DNA of 64,000 nucleotides from Mucilaginibacter sp. (GCF_025362475.1 NZ_JANYGH010000059.1:23912-87911), one strand, 5' to 3'. Shown: positions 38,841 to 47,737, counted from the first letter of the stretch. Translations and numbers: made by a program. Notes: generated from the sequence alone by a model not told the origin.

Positions 38841-40943
38841 TCAGGGGGCTGGGGGGCTCACTTTTTTTATCTTCAACCTCAGGGAGTTACCTATAACCAC
38901 AACATCCGAGAATGCCATGGCAAAAGCGCCAACCATAGGGTTTAAAAAGCCAAAGGCAGCAACAGGGATAGCTATAATGTTATAAGCAAAGGCCCAGAAA
39001 AGGTTTTGCTTAATGGTGAGTAATGTATGTTTACTGATCTGTAAAAACTTAATAACAGAAAGCAGATCGGTATTAAGCAATACCACATTGGCAGATTGAA
39101 TGGCCACCTGGCTGGCATCGTTCATGGATACACCTACATCAGCTTTGGTAAGGGCAGGGGCATCGTTGATACCATCGCCTATCATAATGGTTTTGCCTTT
39201 TTGTTTGTAGATATCAATAACCTGGAGCTTTTCGTCGGGCAGTTTTTCGGCGTGTACCTCGGTGATTCCAATCTGGCTGGCTACCTTCAGGCAGCGGGTT
39301 TTCTTGTCGCCGCTTAAAAGGATAGGAATGATGCCCATCTTTTTAAGTTTGATAATCATAGACGCGGTTTCGGGCCTAAGTTCATCGTCAATTGCTATCT
39401 GCGCCAGCAGCTTTTGATTTTTATACAGTGAAAGGTTAAAATGGTCCTGGGCGTTTTGTTTGGCTGTACCTAAAAAGTAGTGGTTACCCTCTACATCTTC
39501 GGCGCGCATACCCAGGCCTTTTTCTTCTTTAGCCGTTTTGAGGATCACCTTTTGCTGAGGTAGCTTTTTCAGCCCCTCCACTAAGGATTTGGCAATGGGG
39601 TGGTTTGATCGTTCTTCGATTGCAGTAACAATACCCCTGATGAGCTCTATATTGATGCCCGGTTCAACTTTGATCTCATCTATACTAAACTTACCGGTGG
39701 TAAGCGTTCCGGTTTTATCAAATACCACATATTTGGTGTGGGCTACCGCTTCAATGATATCGCCACCTTTAATGAGTATTCCATTTTTGGCAGCACGACC
39801 TAAACCAACCATCACAGCGGTTGGGGTGGCCAAACCCATGGCGCAGGGGCAGGATATTACCAGCACTGCAATAGCATTCATAAGCGATTTTTGCATGCCC
39901 GCACCACCTGCAAAATAGGTAATGATGAAAGTAACAAGAGCTATCAATAACACTGCAGGAACAAATATGGAGGCTACCTTATCACCCAGCTTTTGTACCG
40001 GAGGTTTAGCAGCCTGGGCTTTTTTCATCAGATTAATGATCTGTGATAGGATGGTATTTGAACCAACCTTAGTGGCCAGCATATGAAAATTGCCGTTAAG
40101 CAGGATGGTGCCGCCTATTACTTTGTCGTATTTTTCTTTTTCCACAGGCATACTTTCGCCGGTAAGCATCGCTTCATCAACAGATGCGCTGCCAGAAAGT
40201 ATTTCGCCATCAACGGGAATCTTATCACCTTGATTTACTATTAGCGTATCGCCCGGGCGTACCTCTTTGGCATTTATTACTTCAATACCGCCGTTTATAA
40301 CCCGGTTGGCATTTACCTGTTGAAATTTAATGAGGTCTTTTACGGCCGAGGTAGTTTGAGTTACCGAACGTTTTTCAAATACATTGCCAAGCAATACAAG
40401 TGTTATGATAGTAGCGCAGGTTTCATAAAACTGATATTGTGAGCCCAGGTTTTGGATGGTGCCTGCCAGGCTGTATATAAAAGCCGAAGTTGAGCCAATG
40501 AATATCAGCACATCCATATTGGGCATACCGCCTTTAACCGAGCTCCAGGCGCTTTTGCCAAAATGCAGACAGCCTACTATAAAAACAGGTAAGCATAAAA
40601 GCAACTGCACTAAAGGCTGGTGTAAAAAATGCCAGGGCAGCAACATATGCATTAAAAGAGGCGCTGTAAAGATGGCGCAGAATATAAATTTGTTCTCAAC
40701 AGGCTCATAAAATGCCGGAGAATGCTGCCCGATGTCATCAATTACTTTAAATCCTAAATTTTCTATGCCTTTTATTACTTCAGGCAGTTTGGAGTCGTCG
40801 CTGGTGGAGAATTTTACTTCTTCGCTGGCAAAATCAACAAGTATATTTCGTAACCCTTTTTTTTCGAGGAGTTTATGAATAGACATGGCGCAATTATTAC
40901 AATGCATCCCCGTCACATTCAGTTCAATTAATTGCTCAGCCAT
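38841..40943 (-). CDS. copA: Copper-type heavy-metal P-type ATPase
   Basis: 700 residues from the ATG at 40943-40941 (MAEQLIELNVTGMHCNNC); the ATG at 40961 adds six residues. One N-terminal metal-binding domain with C15 and C18. Then membrane segments, the actuator TGES motif (MLTGESMPVEK), the CPC transport site (ISCPCAMGLATPTA), the phosphorylation site DKTGTLTTG, the nucleotide-binding SNHPIAKS and the hinge GDGINDAP. It exports Cu+ (possibly Ag+) from the cytoplasm. No copper chaperone or regulator is next to it. A C-rich/G-rich hairpin overlaps its stop. Confidence 0.93.
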   Translation of the reverse strand: MAEQLIELNVTGMHCNNCAMSIHKLLEKKGLRNILVDFASEEVKFSTSDDSKLPEVIKGIENLGFKVIDDIGQHSPAFYEPVENKFIFCAIFTAPLLMHMLLPWHFLHQPLVQLLLCLPVFIVGCLHFGKSAWSSVKGGMPNMDVLIFIGSTSAFIYSLAGTIQNLGSQYQFYETCATIITLVLLGNVFEKRSVTQTTSAVKDLIKFQQVNANRVINGGIEVINAKEVRPGDTLIVNQGDKIPVDGEILSGSASVDEAMLTGESMPVEKEKYDKVIGGTILLNGNFHMLATKVGSNTILSQIINLMKKAQAAKPPVQKLGDKVASIFVPAVLLIALVTFIITYFAGGAGMQKSLMNAIAVLVISCPCAMGLATPTAVMVGLGRAAKNGILIKGGDIIEAVAHTKYVVFDKTGTLTTGKFSIDEIKVEPGINIELIRGIVTAIEERSNHPIAKSLVEGLKKLPQQKVILKTAKEEKGLGMRAEDVEGNHYFLGTAKQNAQDHFNLSLYKNQKLLAQIAIDDELRPETASMIIKLKKMGIIPILLSGDKKTRCLKVASQIGITEVHAEKLPDEKLQVIDIYKQKGKTIMIGDGINDAPALTKADVGVSMNDASQVAIQSANVVLLNTDLLSVIKFLQISKHTLLTIKQNLFWAFAYNIIAIPVAAFGFLNPMVGAFAMAFSDVVVIGNSLRLKIKKVSPPAP

Positions 40944-41015
40944 AGATACAAATCTAAGCATTAACTAAAATCGTTCTGAAAAAATGAGGTAAACTGAATG
41001 TAATTTTAAAAAGAG

Positions 41016-41046
41016 TTTGCAAATAGCGTAGAGATTTCTATTTTTG
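41016..41046 (+). promoter_or_regulatory. Promoter of tRNA-His
   Basis: TTTG at 41016-41019, 19-base spacer, TATTTTTG at 41039-41046: an exact Bacteroidota promoter. The tRNA begins 12 bases after the -7 box. Confidence 0.8.
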
Positions 41047-41058
41047 CACTCTCCAAAC

Positions 41059-41133
41059 GGTAGATGTAGCTCAGTTGGTTAGAGCATCGGTTTGTGGTAC
41101 CGAGGGTCGTGGGTTCGAGCCCCATCATTTACC
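41059..41133 (+). tRNA. tRNA-His (GTG)
   Basis: A complete cloverleaf. The base at 41059 is the G-1 special to tRNA-His and pairs with C73 at 41133. The acceptor stem runs 41060-41066 with 41126-41132 and has one G-U pair. The D arm is GCTCAGTTGGTTAGAGC. The anticodon stem TCGGT/ACCGA encloses TTGTGGT with anticodon GTG. The T loop is TTCGAGC. CCA is not encoded. The 3' end overlaps the stop codon of the adjacent serine recombinase gene. Confidence 0.96.
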
Positions 41134-42655
41134 CTTTATGGGGCGAAGTCATTTTTAATGATTTTTGCCCCATTTTTTTTGCCCGTAACTCTTTGTTTTT
41201 CAGGTAGATTAGCTCTGCGCCCTCATTCATTTTCGTGGTTCGACATGCCACCCCATCGAAGGTCAATTTTTCAGGGTATAACGTCCCTACTAGGTATCTT
41301 TTACCCTGTATAGTAGCATCATCATACAATTTATCCAGCAATTCGAGGCTTTTTATAGCTGCTTCAGCTATAGGCCTGATGTCTAAAAGCGTAGAATTAT
41401 GTACCATAACCTCGTTCAGTTTGGCTTCCAGTCGCGTAATTTTCTCATTGCATTCTTCTTTGATTCGGCGAAACTCGCCCGATTCTATTTCATCCAGTAA
41501 TAGTAAATCCCTGGCTTTATCTGTACGTAGGGTCAGTTCATTGATTTGATGGATCAACTCCTTGCGCTCCTCGCGTACAGAGCAGGTTTGGTTATTGTAA
41601 CAGTCGGTAACCGTTTCGACAAATAATTCTGAATAACCTTTACGTGGTATAAACAATGTCAGTTCTTCCAGAAATGAGTTGTTGGCTAATTCGGCAGGGT
41701 AACGTACCCCGCAGGATGATCGGCAATGGTAGTAAACCCTATAGGTTTTTCGTCCTTTTGATGCACTACCAGTTAACATCCGGTGACATTTTGGGCACTT
41801 CAAAAAGTTACGTAACTGCAATTCATCGGGCGTGGCAATGGGCAGTCCATATTCTCGTTTTCTACCATCCAGTACGTCCTGCACTCTATAAAATAAGGCT
41901 TCTGTGATCAAGGGGACGTGTAAACCCTGCACCAACCGGGCAGGCTCGTCTTTATATTCCGGAACTTTGATCTTGCAACAATAAACAGGGCTTCTGATCA
42001 TGGTGTAAAAATTGTTTTTAGCGCATTTCAGCCCCTTTTCGTTTGCTGCTCTCAAAATGTGTTCGCCTGAATAAATACCTTCAGCCAGTGATTCAAATAC
42101 CCACTTCATGATGGATGCTTCCGGCTCTTTAATGGCGATATAGCGCCTGCCGTCTTCTTTAGCCTTATTGGCATACCCTAGAGGCGCTTTGCCCATCCAG
42201 CGGCCTTCTTTCTTGGCTTGTCTGATGCCAAAGAACGTATTTAAACCCCGGCGGTCGTTTTCAATTTCAGGCGTGGTCAGATAGATTGCCAGCATCATTT
42301 TGTTTTCTGGTATGGTCAGATCCAAAGGCTGTTCAATCGCCTGCGGTTCTACACCTAACTTTTTTAGCGTAGTGATCATTTGATAAGCATCGGACGTGTT
42401 CCTACTAAACCTGTCCCACTTGGTAAATAACAGCAAGTCCGTTTTGTGCTTGTATTTTTTTAGAATGATAACCAGCTTTTTCCATTCAGGACGATTGAAT
42501 GTTTTCGCGGAATGATCCTCGAAAATTACGCTTCGGACGCTTATGTTCTTGACCTCGCAATACTGTCGCAATACGGCTTCCTGGCTTCTGGGAGAATACC
42601 CTTTTTGTGCCTGCTCATCCGTACTTACCCGGACATACAAATCTGCAATCTTCAT
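41129..42655 (-). CDS. Large serine recombinase (integrase of the element)
   Basis: 508 residues. N-terminal resolvase domain: YVRVSTDEQAQKGYSPRSQE with catalytic S11 and FTKWDRFSRNTSDA. A recombinase domain follows (GKAPLGYANK, then IKEPEASIMKWVFE), then a zinc ribbon (CPKCHRML and CRSSCG) and a long coiled coil (about 375-430). Such enzymes integrate and excise mobile elements. The TAA stop at 41131-41129 lies in the tRNA-His 3' end, so this is the likely left boundary. It shares a 4-base ATGA overlap with the small gene before it. Confidence 0.93.
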   Translation of the reverse strand: MKIADLYVRVSTDEQAQKGYSPRSQEAVLRQYCEVKNISVRSVIFEDHSAKTFNRPEWKKLVIILKKYKHKTDLLLFTKWDRFSRNTSDAYQMITTLKKLGVEPQAIEQPLDLTIPENKMMLAIYLTTPEIENDRRGLNTFFGIRQAKKEGRWMGKAPLGYANKAKEDGRRYIAIKEPEASIMKWVFESLAEGIYSGEHILRAANEKGLKCAKNNFYTMIRSPVYCCKIKVPEYKDEPARLVQGLHVPLITEALFYRVQDVLDGRKREYGLPIATPDELQLRNFLKCPKCHRMLTGSASKGRKTYRVYYHCRSSCGVRYPAELANNSFLEELTLFIPRKGYSELFVETVTDCYNNQTCSVREERKELIHQINELTLRTDKARDLLLLDEIESGEFRRIKEECNEKITRLEAKLNEVMVHNSTLLDIRPIAEAAIKSLELLDKLYDDATIQGKRYLVGTLYPEKLTFDGVACRTTKMNEGAELIYLKNKELRAKKMGQKSLKMTSPHKG

Positions 42656-42930
42656 AAATTTTGTGATTTAGTAGCTACTTTTTTCTTTTTGGACAAAACC
42701 TCTATTTTCTGCGCCGTAGCGGTCAAAATGGCTTCTCTCACTGACAAGTTACTCATTTTATAGAGTAACTCCAGCATAATTATAGCTTTATCGTGCGTGA
42801 TGATCGTTCCGTGTTTAGCTAATATTTTTATTGCTTTTTCAGGTGTTATCGTTCGCTTTTCGTTCCTAAAGTATTGTTGCATAGGTTGATGATTCAAGTC
42901 ACAATATTCAGGAGTTTTAAAATGCGCCAT
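42652..42930 (-). CDS. Small protein cotranscribed with the recombinase
   Basis: 92 residues. It has no recognised domain; the central ITPEKAIKILAKHGTIITHD and AIIMLELLYKMSNLSVREAI are helical, and the C-terminus is Lys-rich (KKKKVATK). Small proteins of this shape usually precede Bacteroidota serine recombinases, and I suspect a regulator or recombination directionality factor. The gene ends inside the recombinase start (ATGA). Its ATG overlaps the palindrome TACTCT-AGT-AGAGTA, which suggests autoregulation. Confidence 0.7.
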   Translation of the reverse strand: MAHFKTPEYCDLNHQPMQQYFRNEKRTITPEKAIKILAKHGTIITHDKAIIMLELLYKMSNLSVREAILTATAQKIEVLSKKKKVATKSQNL

Positions 42931-42987
42931 ACTCTAGTAGAGTATAATAAACTTTTTTTAAAATATATTTATCACTACTAGAGTAGT
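42930..42987. promoter_or_regulatory. Two related palindromes in the divergent control region
   Basis: Site 1: TACTCT-AGT-AGAGTA at 42930-42944, overlapping the start codon of the minus-strand gene. Site 2: ACTACT-AG-AGTAGT at 42974-42987. Both contain CTACTAGAGTA, in opposite orientation, 44 bases apart centre to centre. They are likely operator sites of an element-encoded regulator, or possibly recombination accessory sites. Confidence 0.5.
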
Positions 42988-43086
42988 CCCAATTTTCAGG
43001 TATCTCACCTTTGCCTTATAAAAAAACAACAACCATGAACTTAGTGAAGCGATCTCACGAACGCCTTATAAAAACAAATTAGAAAC

Positions 43087-43263
43087 ATGAGTAAAATCAA
43101 TAAAGATCCTAATGTCATTGGCCGGAAATTTAACGGACACCCGCATCTGAAACTAAAGATGGTGAAGCAATCGCCACGGCAAAAGATCCGGCAGCTTTTA
43201 CGAAGCTTCATCCCATTGGATGAACTCCGGCAGGGCCGGAAATCGAAACAGACCGAAGGTTGA
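43087..43263 (+). CDS. Small basic protein (58 residues)
   Basis: ATG at 43087, TGA at 43261-43263. The product begins MSKINKDPNVIGRKFNGHPH and contains QSPRQKIRQLLRSF; it is strongly basic. No family is recognised. It lies just before the mobilization genes and after the divergent control region, so it may bind DNA at the transfer origin or act in regulation. A shorter frame at 43035 (MNLVKRSHERLIKTN) precedes it and is probably not a gene. Confidence 0.45.
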   Translation: MSKINKDPNVIGRKFNGHPHLKLKMVKQSPRQKIRQLLRSFIPLDELRQGRKSKQTEG

Positions 43264-43467
43264 GATCCGCAAGGATCTTATTCGCATTCACCAACATTCA
43301 CTAACCATTAACCAATGTTCAGGAGCGCTTTCGGAAGGAGCTTTCTTGTAGCCCGCGTGGTCTAAGCAAAGATGTATTTTTGCATGCGCAAAAAATCTTT
43401 GCCGTCCTTGAGGCCGGAGGAATTACTCGAAACTCGTAATCCCTGAACTTGATAAAAAGTGTAGCCT
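43264..43467. other. Candidate transfer origin (oriT) region
   Basis: No gene lies here. The stretch is dense in inverted repeats: GATCC-GCAA-GGATC at 43264-43277; a compound hairpin GCAAAGAT/ATCTTTGC (43366-43373 and 43395-43402) around TTTTTGC/GCAAAAA (43377-43383 and 43388-43394); and ATTAC/GTAAT (43422-43426 and 43436-43440). A run of hairpins just upstream of mobC and relaxase genes is the usual setting of oriT. The nick site is not identified. Confidence 0.5.
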
Positions 43468-43875
43468 ATGCCCCGAAGAAAAGCGGACAAGCCCGAGGAA
43501 CTATTAACCCATAATTTGATCGTAAGAGTAACGGAAACCCTCTTTAATAAGCTGGAAACACTGTGCAAAGAAAGCGGTTGTTTGTCCATCGCAGAGGTGT
43601 GCCGTAAGATTCTTTCCAATCAAAAGATCAAGATATTCAAGGAAGATATTTCTATGAACCCGGTCATGGAAGAGTTAGCGTTGATCCGAAAAGAACTTAA
43701 AGCCATTGGTGTCAATATCAACCAGATCACCCGAAGTTTTAACCAGGACAGAGCCAGAACACACCATACCTATCATGTGCTGAAAGTCGCTGAGCAATAT
43801 GAAAGAGTGGATGAACGGGTGGAAATCCTGCTTGCAATCATTGCTAAACTCGCCGATAAATGGTTGCAAAAATAA
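43468..43875 (+). CDS. mobC: MobC-like relaxosome protein
   Basis: 135 residues. The N-terminal third has a ribbon-helix-helix-like segment (LIVRVTETLFNKLETLCKES, then CLSIAEVCRKIL). The middle matches the MobC signature (LALIRKELKAIGVNINQITR). The protein helps the relaxase to bind and nick oriT. The candidate oriT lies immediately upstream. The end overlaps the relaxase start by 16 bases, so the two are translationally coupled. Confidence 0.82.
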   Translation: MPRRKADKPEELLTHNLIVRVTETLFNKLETLCKESGCLSIAEVCRKILSNQKIKIFKEDISMNPVMEELALIRKELKAIGVNINQITRSFNQDRARTHHTYHVLKVAEQYERVDERVEILLAIIAKLADKWLQK

Positions 43876-45137
43876 GCACGGGTAAAAGCATACGGGGGAT
43901 GCTCCATTACAATGAGAACAAGGTCGGTTACGGTGAGGCCAGGCTCATTCTTGCAAGCGGCTTTGCAGGAGAGATCGAGCGCATGAATTTTAACCAGAAA
44001 CTAAATCGCTTTCATAACTTAACCATGATGAAGCCGAATGTCAAGACCAATGCGGTTCACATCTCCCTTAACTTTCATTCCAGCGAAGAGCTAAGCAATA
44101 CAAAATTGCAGCAGATCGCAAACTGTTATATGGAGAAGATCGGATTTGGCGACCAGCCGTTCCTGGTCTACCGCCATGATGATTCAGCGCACGATCATAT
44201 TCACATAGTAACGACCAATATCACGGCCCAAAGGCAGCGCATGGACCTGCACGATATAGGGATTAAGTTATCTGAACCGGCGAGAAAAGCCATTGAGGAA
44301 GAGTTTAACCTGGTCAGAGCAGAAAGTAAAACATTTAAACTGGAGGCTACAATTAAACGGGCTGATCCCGCAAAGGCAATGTATGGTCACCTGCCAACCA
44401 AAAGAGCTATCAGCAACGTGATCATTGCGGTAACCAGGGATTATAAGTTCACTTCCTTAGCGGAGCTAAATGTTATTTTAAAATGCTTTAATGTGGTGGC
44501 GTTACGTGGCGCAGAACATACGCTAATGTTTGAAAAGAAAGGATTGATGTTTTCGCTACTGAACGCAAAAGGCGAAGCTATTGGGGTGCCCATCAAAGCC
44601 AGTGCCTTTTATACCAAGCCCTCCTTACGAAACCTTGAAAAGAAATTTGAGGTCAACCGTGAGAAGGGCAAAGCTTTTAAAGAAGAACTGAAACAGGGAA
44701 TTGACCAGGTATTCGGCCATTATACTTCCCTAACCAAAGCATTATTCATCAAAGAGGTGCAAAAGCTTGGGATCGATGTGGTTTTCAGGCAAAATGAACA
44801 GGGCTTGATTTTCGGGATCACTTTTATTGACCACCCAAATAAAGTGGTATTCAATGGTAGTGACCTGGGCAAAGCCTACAGTGCCAAAGCCATTACAGAA
44901 AAGTTCCGCAAGCAAAATATACAACTGAAGCCGGAGAAAGAACCTGCATTACGTTCCGTCCGGCGAAAGGAACAGCAAATACAAATCCCTGCTAAAACAT
45001 ATTTAAAAGCACCGCAAGCCACCAATTTCTTAACCGCTGCTTTAGCAAAAACGCAACCTGATTTTGGTACGGGCGTACCGAAAAAGAAGAGACGCAAAAA
45101 ACGAGGCCAGGAGGTCGAACAGAAATTAACCCTATAA
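43860..45137 (+). CDS. mobB: Relaxase/mobilization nuclease (MobA/VirD2 type)
   Basis: 425 residues. The N-terminal relaxase domain has the tyrosine in GMLHYNENKVGYG (Y17, likely nucleophile) and the three-histidine metal motif YRHDDSAHDHIHIVTTN near 110. It nicks oriT and pilots the single strand into the recipient. The C-terminal half is Lys-rich and ends with KKKRRKKRGQEVEQ, a basic tail. It matches the relaxases of Bacteroidota mobilizable elements. No mating-pair genes follow, so transfer would depend on a helper conjugation system. Confidence 0.9.
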   Translation: MVAKISTGKSIRGMLHYNENKVGYGEARLILASGFAGEIERMNFNQKLNRFHNLTMMKPNVKTNAVHISLNFHSSEELSNTKLQQIANCYMEKIGFGDQPFLVYRHDDSAHDHIHIVTTNITAQRQRMDLHDIGIKLSEPARKAIEEEFNLVRAESKTFKLEATIKRADPAKAMYGHLPTKRAISNVIIAVTRDYKFTSLAELNVILKCFNVVALRGAEHTLMFEKKGLMFSLLNAKGEAIGVPIKASAFYTKPSLRNLEKKFEVNREKGKAFKEELKQGIDQVFGHYTSLTKALFIKEVQKLGIDVVFRQNEQGLIFGITFIDHPNKVVFNGSDLGKAYSAKAITEKFRKQNIQLKPEKEPALRSVRRKEQQIQIPAKTYLKAPQATNFLTAALAKTQPDFGTGVPKKKRRKKRGQEVEQKLTL

Positions 45138-45146
45138 CAACATTTT

Positions 45147-47219
45147 ATGAATACAGGAGAAGATACACAGGGCCTTCGTAAGATCATTGATCTGACAAGG
45201 TTCATCAGCATTTTTATATTAAGCATCCATTTTTATCTTGTTTGCTACCAGGCATTTGAGCATTGGGGTTGGACAGCAGCGTTTACGAACCGCATGATCG
45301 GGAACATTGCAAAAACCGGCTTATTTTCCGGCCTGCTTAAACCTAAACTGGCAGCCTTACTCTTCCTGAGCATATCCCTGCTTGGAGCAAAAGGCAAAAA
45401 GGACGAGCATATCCAAAGATCCGGCATGGTCGCTTACCTGTTATGCGGGTTACTTGTTTATTTCATTAGCCTGCTGGTGTTATACCTGCCCGGCAGTTAT
45501 AGCATGGTGGCTATCTTATATATGGCCTTAACGGGAATTGGCTATTTGTTGATCCTTACAGGCGGCACCCGTTTATCACGCCTGATCAACGTAAACTTAG
45601 GCAAGGATATATTCAATTCAGAAAACGAAACCTTTCCCCAGGAGGAACGGCTTTTGGAAAACGAATGTTCCATCAACTTGCCAGCCAGGTATAAGCTTAA
45701 AGGAAAAGTAAGAAATAGCTGGATCAACGTGATCAACCCATTTAGGGGACTGCTTATCGCCGGGACACCTGGCTCAGGTAAGTCTTACTTTGTGATCAGG
45801 CATATTATTGACCAGCATATTAAAAAGGAGTTTACGATGTTTTTGTATGACTTTAAATATGATGACCTGACAAAGATCGCCTACAATAAATTATTGCAGT
45901 ATAAGGCCAATTATAAAATAGCGCCATCCTTTTACATTATAAATTTTGATGACCTGAACCGAACGCACCGCTGCAATCCACTTGATCCGGCAGGCATGGA
46001 CGATATTACGGATGCCACAGAAGCAAGCCGCACGATCATGATGGGTTTAAACCGGGAATGGATAAAGAAACAGGGTGATTTCTTTGTGGAATCGCCTATC
46101 AATTTTCTAACGGCTATCATCTGGTATTTGCGTAAGTATGAAGGTGGGAAATATTGCACCCTGCCGCATGTCATTGAACTCATGCAGGTACATTACGATC
46201 ACCTTTTTGCGATACTGGAATTACAGGAAGAGATACAGGTACTCATCAATCCCTTTATATCTGCCTATCATAATAATGCAAAAGCACAGTTGGAAGGTCA
46301 GATCGCGTCGGCTAAGATCGGCCTGGCTAGGTTGGCATCACCACAATTGTATTATGTATTATCCGGCAATGATTTTACCCTGGATGTCAATAATCCCGAT
46401 GAACCCAAGATCATTTGTGTAGGCAACAATCCGCAGAAGCTGCAAACCTATGGGGCCGTACTTTCGCTGTATATTTCCCGAATGATCAAACTGGTCAATC
46501 GAAAAGGCCAGCAGAAAAGCAGTTTGATATTTGATGAGTTCCCGACCATTTACTTTAATAATATGGACAGCGTGATCGCTACCGCACGTTCTAACGAGGT
46601 AGCGACCACTTTGGCTGTACAGGATTTCAGCCAGTTAAAAAAGGATTATGGCACGGAACAGGCTGATGTGATCACCGGCATTGTAGGGAACGTGATCAGT
46701 GGCCAGGTTACCGGAGATACGGCAAAGAAGCTGTCGGAAACCTTTGGTAAGATCATGCAGGACAGGACCAGTCTGAGTATCAATAGTTCGGATACTTCCA
46801 CCTCTAAATCCACCCAATTGGATTATGCAATACCGGCGGCGAAGATCGCGGCCTTATCTTCGGGTGAGTTCGTGGGGATCGTAGCGGATGATCCCAAACA
46901 GAAGATCAGCCTGAAGATGTTTCATAGCGAGATCCAGAATGACCATGTGGCAATAAAAAAGGAAGAAGAAAACTATGTGCCGATTCCCGTTATTGCCAAT
47001 GTGACGGAGCAGGACGTGATCGAGAATTATAAAAAGATAAAAATGGAAGTGGCAAATCTGGTAAATGCCGAACTGGGAAAACTGAAACCAGAAATCAAGC
47101 CATTGGAAAAAAAGAAAAGACAGGTCATAAAAAAGACTCTTCGTCAATCAGTATTACCGACGAAGAGAAACAGGGAGAATAATAAAAGCAATGACCCGGA
47201 AAAAGCAGTATCAATGTAA
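45147..47219 (+). CDS. Type IV coupling protein (VirD4/TraG family)
   Basis: 690 residues. Several membrane segments lie in the first 150 residues (for example ISIFILSIHFYLVCYQAF and YLLCGLLVYFISLLVLYL). A P-loop ATPase follows: Walker A IAGTPGSGKSYFV at about 206 and Walker B SSLIFDEFPTIYF at about 458. The protein would link the relaxosome to a conjugation channel and pump DNA. It starts 9 bases after the relaxase gene. Presence of a coupling protein without a mating channel is typical of self-standing mobilizable elements. Confidence 0.9.
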   Translation: MNTGEDTQGLRKIIDLTRFISIFILSIHFYLVCYQAFEHWGWTAAFTNRMIGNIAKTGLFSGLLKPKLAALLFLSISLLGAKGKKDEHIQRSGMVAYLLCGLLVYFISLLVLYLPGSYSMVAILYMALTGIGYLLILTGGTRLSRLINVNLGKDIFNSENETFPQEERLLENECSINLPARYKLKGKVRNSWINVINPFRGLLIAGTPGSGKSYFVIRHIIDQHIKKEFTMFLYDFKYDDLTKIAYNKLLQYKANYKIAPSFYIINFDDLNRTHRCNPLDPAGMDDITDATEASRTIMMGLNREWIKKQGDFFVESPINFLTAIIWYLRKYEGGKYCTLPHVIELMQVHYDHLFAILELQEEIQVLINPFISAYHNNAKAQLEGQIASAKIGLARLASPQLYYVLSGNDFTLDVNNPDEPKIICVGNNPQKLQTYGAVLSLYISRMIKLVNRKGQQKSSLIFDEFPTIYFNNMDSVIATARSNEVATTLAVQDFSQLKKDYGTEQADVITGIVGNVISGQVTGDTAKKLSETFGKIMQDRTSLSINSSDTSTSKSTQLDYAIPAAKIAALSSGEFVGIVADDPKQKISLKMFHSEIQNDHVAIKKEEENYVPIPVIANVTEQDVIENYKKIKMEVANLVNAELGKLKPEIKPLEKKKRQVIKKTLRQSVLPTKRNRENNKSNDPEKAVSM

Positions 47220-47737
47220 TCTATCCAATTTAAGCTAGGTCTGTTAAATTTTATAATTAGTAATGCTTGTAAAAATCGTGCATTTACAATTAAGCATACT
47301 AAGGCATGGGATATTTGTCATTATGTGAGCGATGATGAATTGCCTATTGGCATTCTGTCAATTTGTAACCAGGCTTATGAGGAAGCATGATCTAATCTCT
47401 CATTGTATCTGCGGCAATTTACTGTAACCACCGGCGGGGCAATAGGCTTAGGTTGATTTTTTCTGGTATATATTTTGCGCAAATGTCTGTGTATGAGATG
47501 GTTTCAGCTCCTGCTGCTCTTGCAACTAATCAGGATGGAGGTAATGGTGCTATTGACACCGCAGCTACCAAAGGGGGGAATTAGCGGTAAAGGGCATTGT
47601 AAGGGCAAGTCGTCGGGTTTTCAAAGGCATTTTTTTTAACCTAATCAGCCTTATTCCAAGTCGCGAGTAAATATTATGGATCACTGTGTTTTTCAAAATG
47701 ATTTGTATGTATATTTAATCGCCAATTAATCTAAACC
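47220..47737. other. Interval with a possible gene remnant and one small ORF
   Basis: After the coupling protein stop the same frame stays open for 56 further codons, to a TGA at 47388-47390 (47220-47390). The translation looks protein-like (CKNRAFTIKHTKAWDICHY, ILSICNQAYEEA) but has no start codon, so it may be a remnant. A 33-codon ORF follows at 47483. The remainder, to the start at 47738, shows no clear gene or terminator. Confidence 0.4.
47483..47584 (+). CDS. Possible 33-residue peptide
   Basis: ATG at 47483, TAG at 47582-47584. The peptide begins MSVYEMVSAPAALATNQDGG and ends in DTAATKGGN. A TATATATTTTG stretch lies just upstream and is near but not equal to a -7 box. The regular small-residue composition is unlike random frames around it, yet nothing else supports it. 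Confidence 0.25.
   Translation: MSVYEMVSAPAALATNQDGGNGAIDTAATKGGN

Noticed and set aside
38826..38850. C-rich/G-rich hairpin at the end of the copper ATPase gene as a terminator
   Set aside because: It overlaps the stop codon and lacks a T-run on the minus strand.
43035..43082. 15-codon frame MNLVKRSHERLIKTN before the small basic gene
   Set aside because: Too short and without any support other than an ATG; it could at most be a leader peptide.
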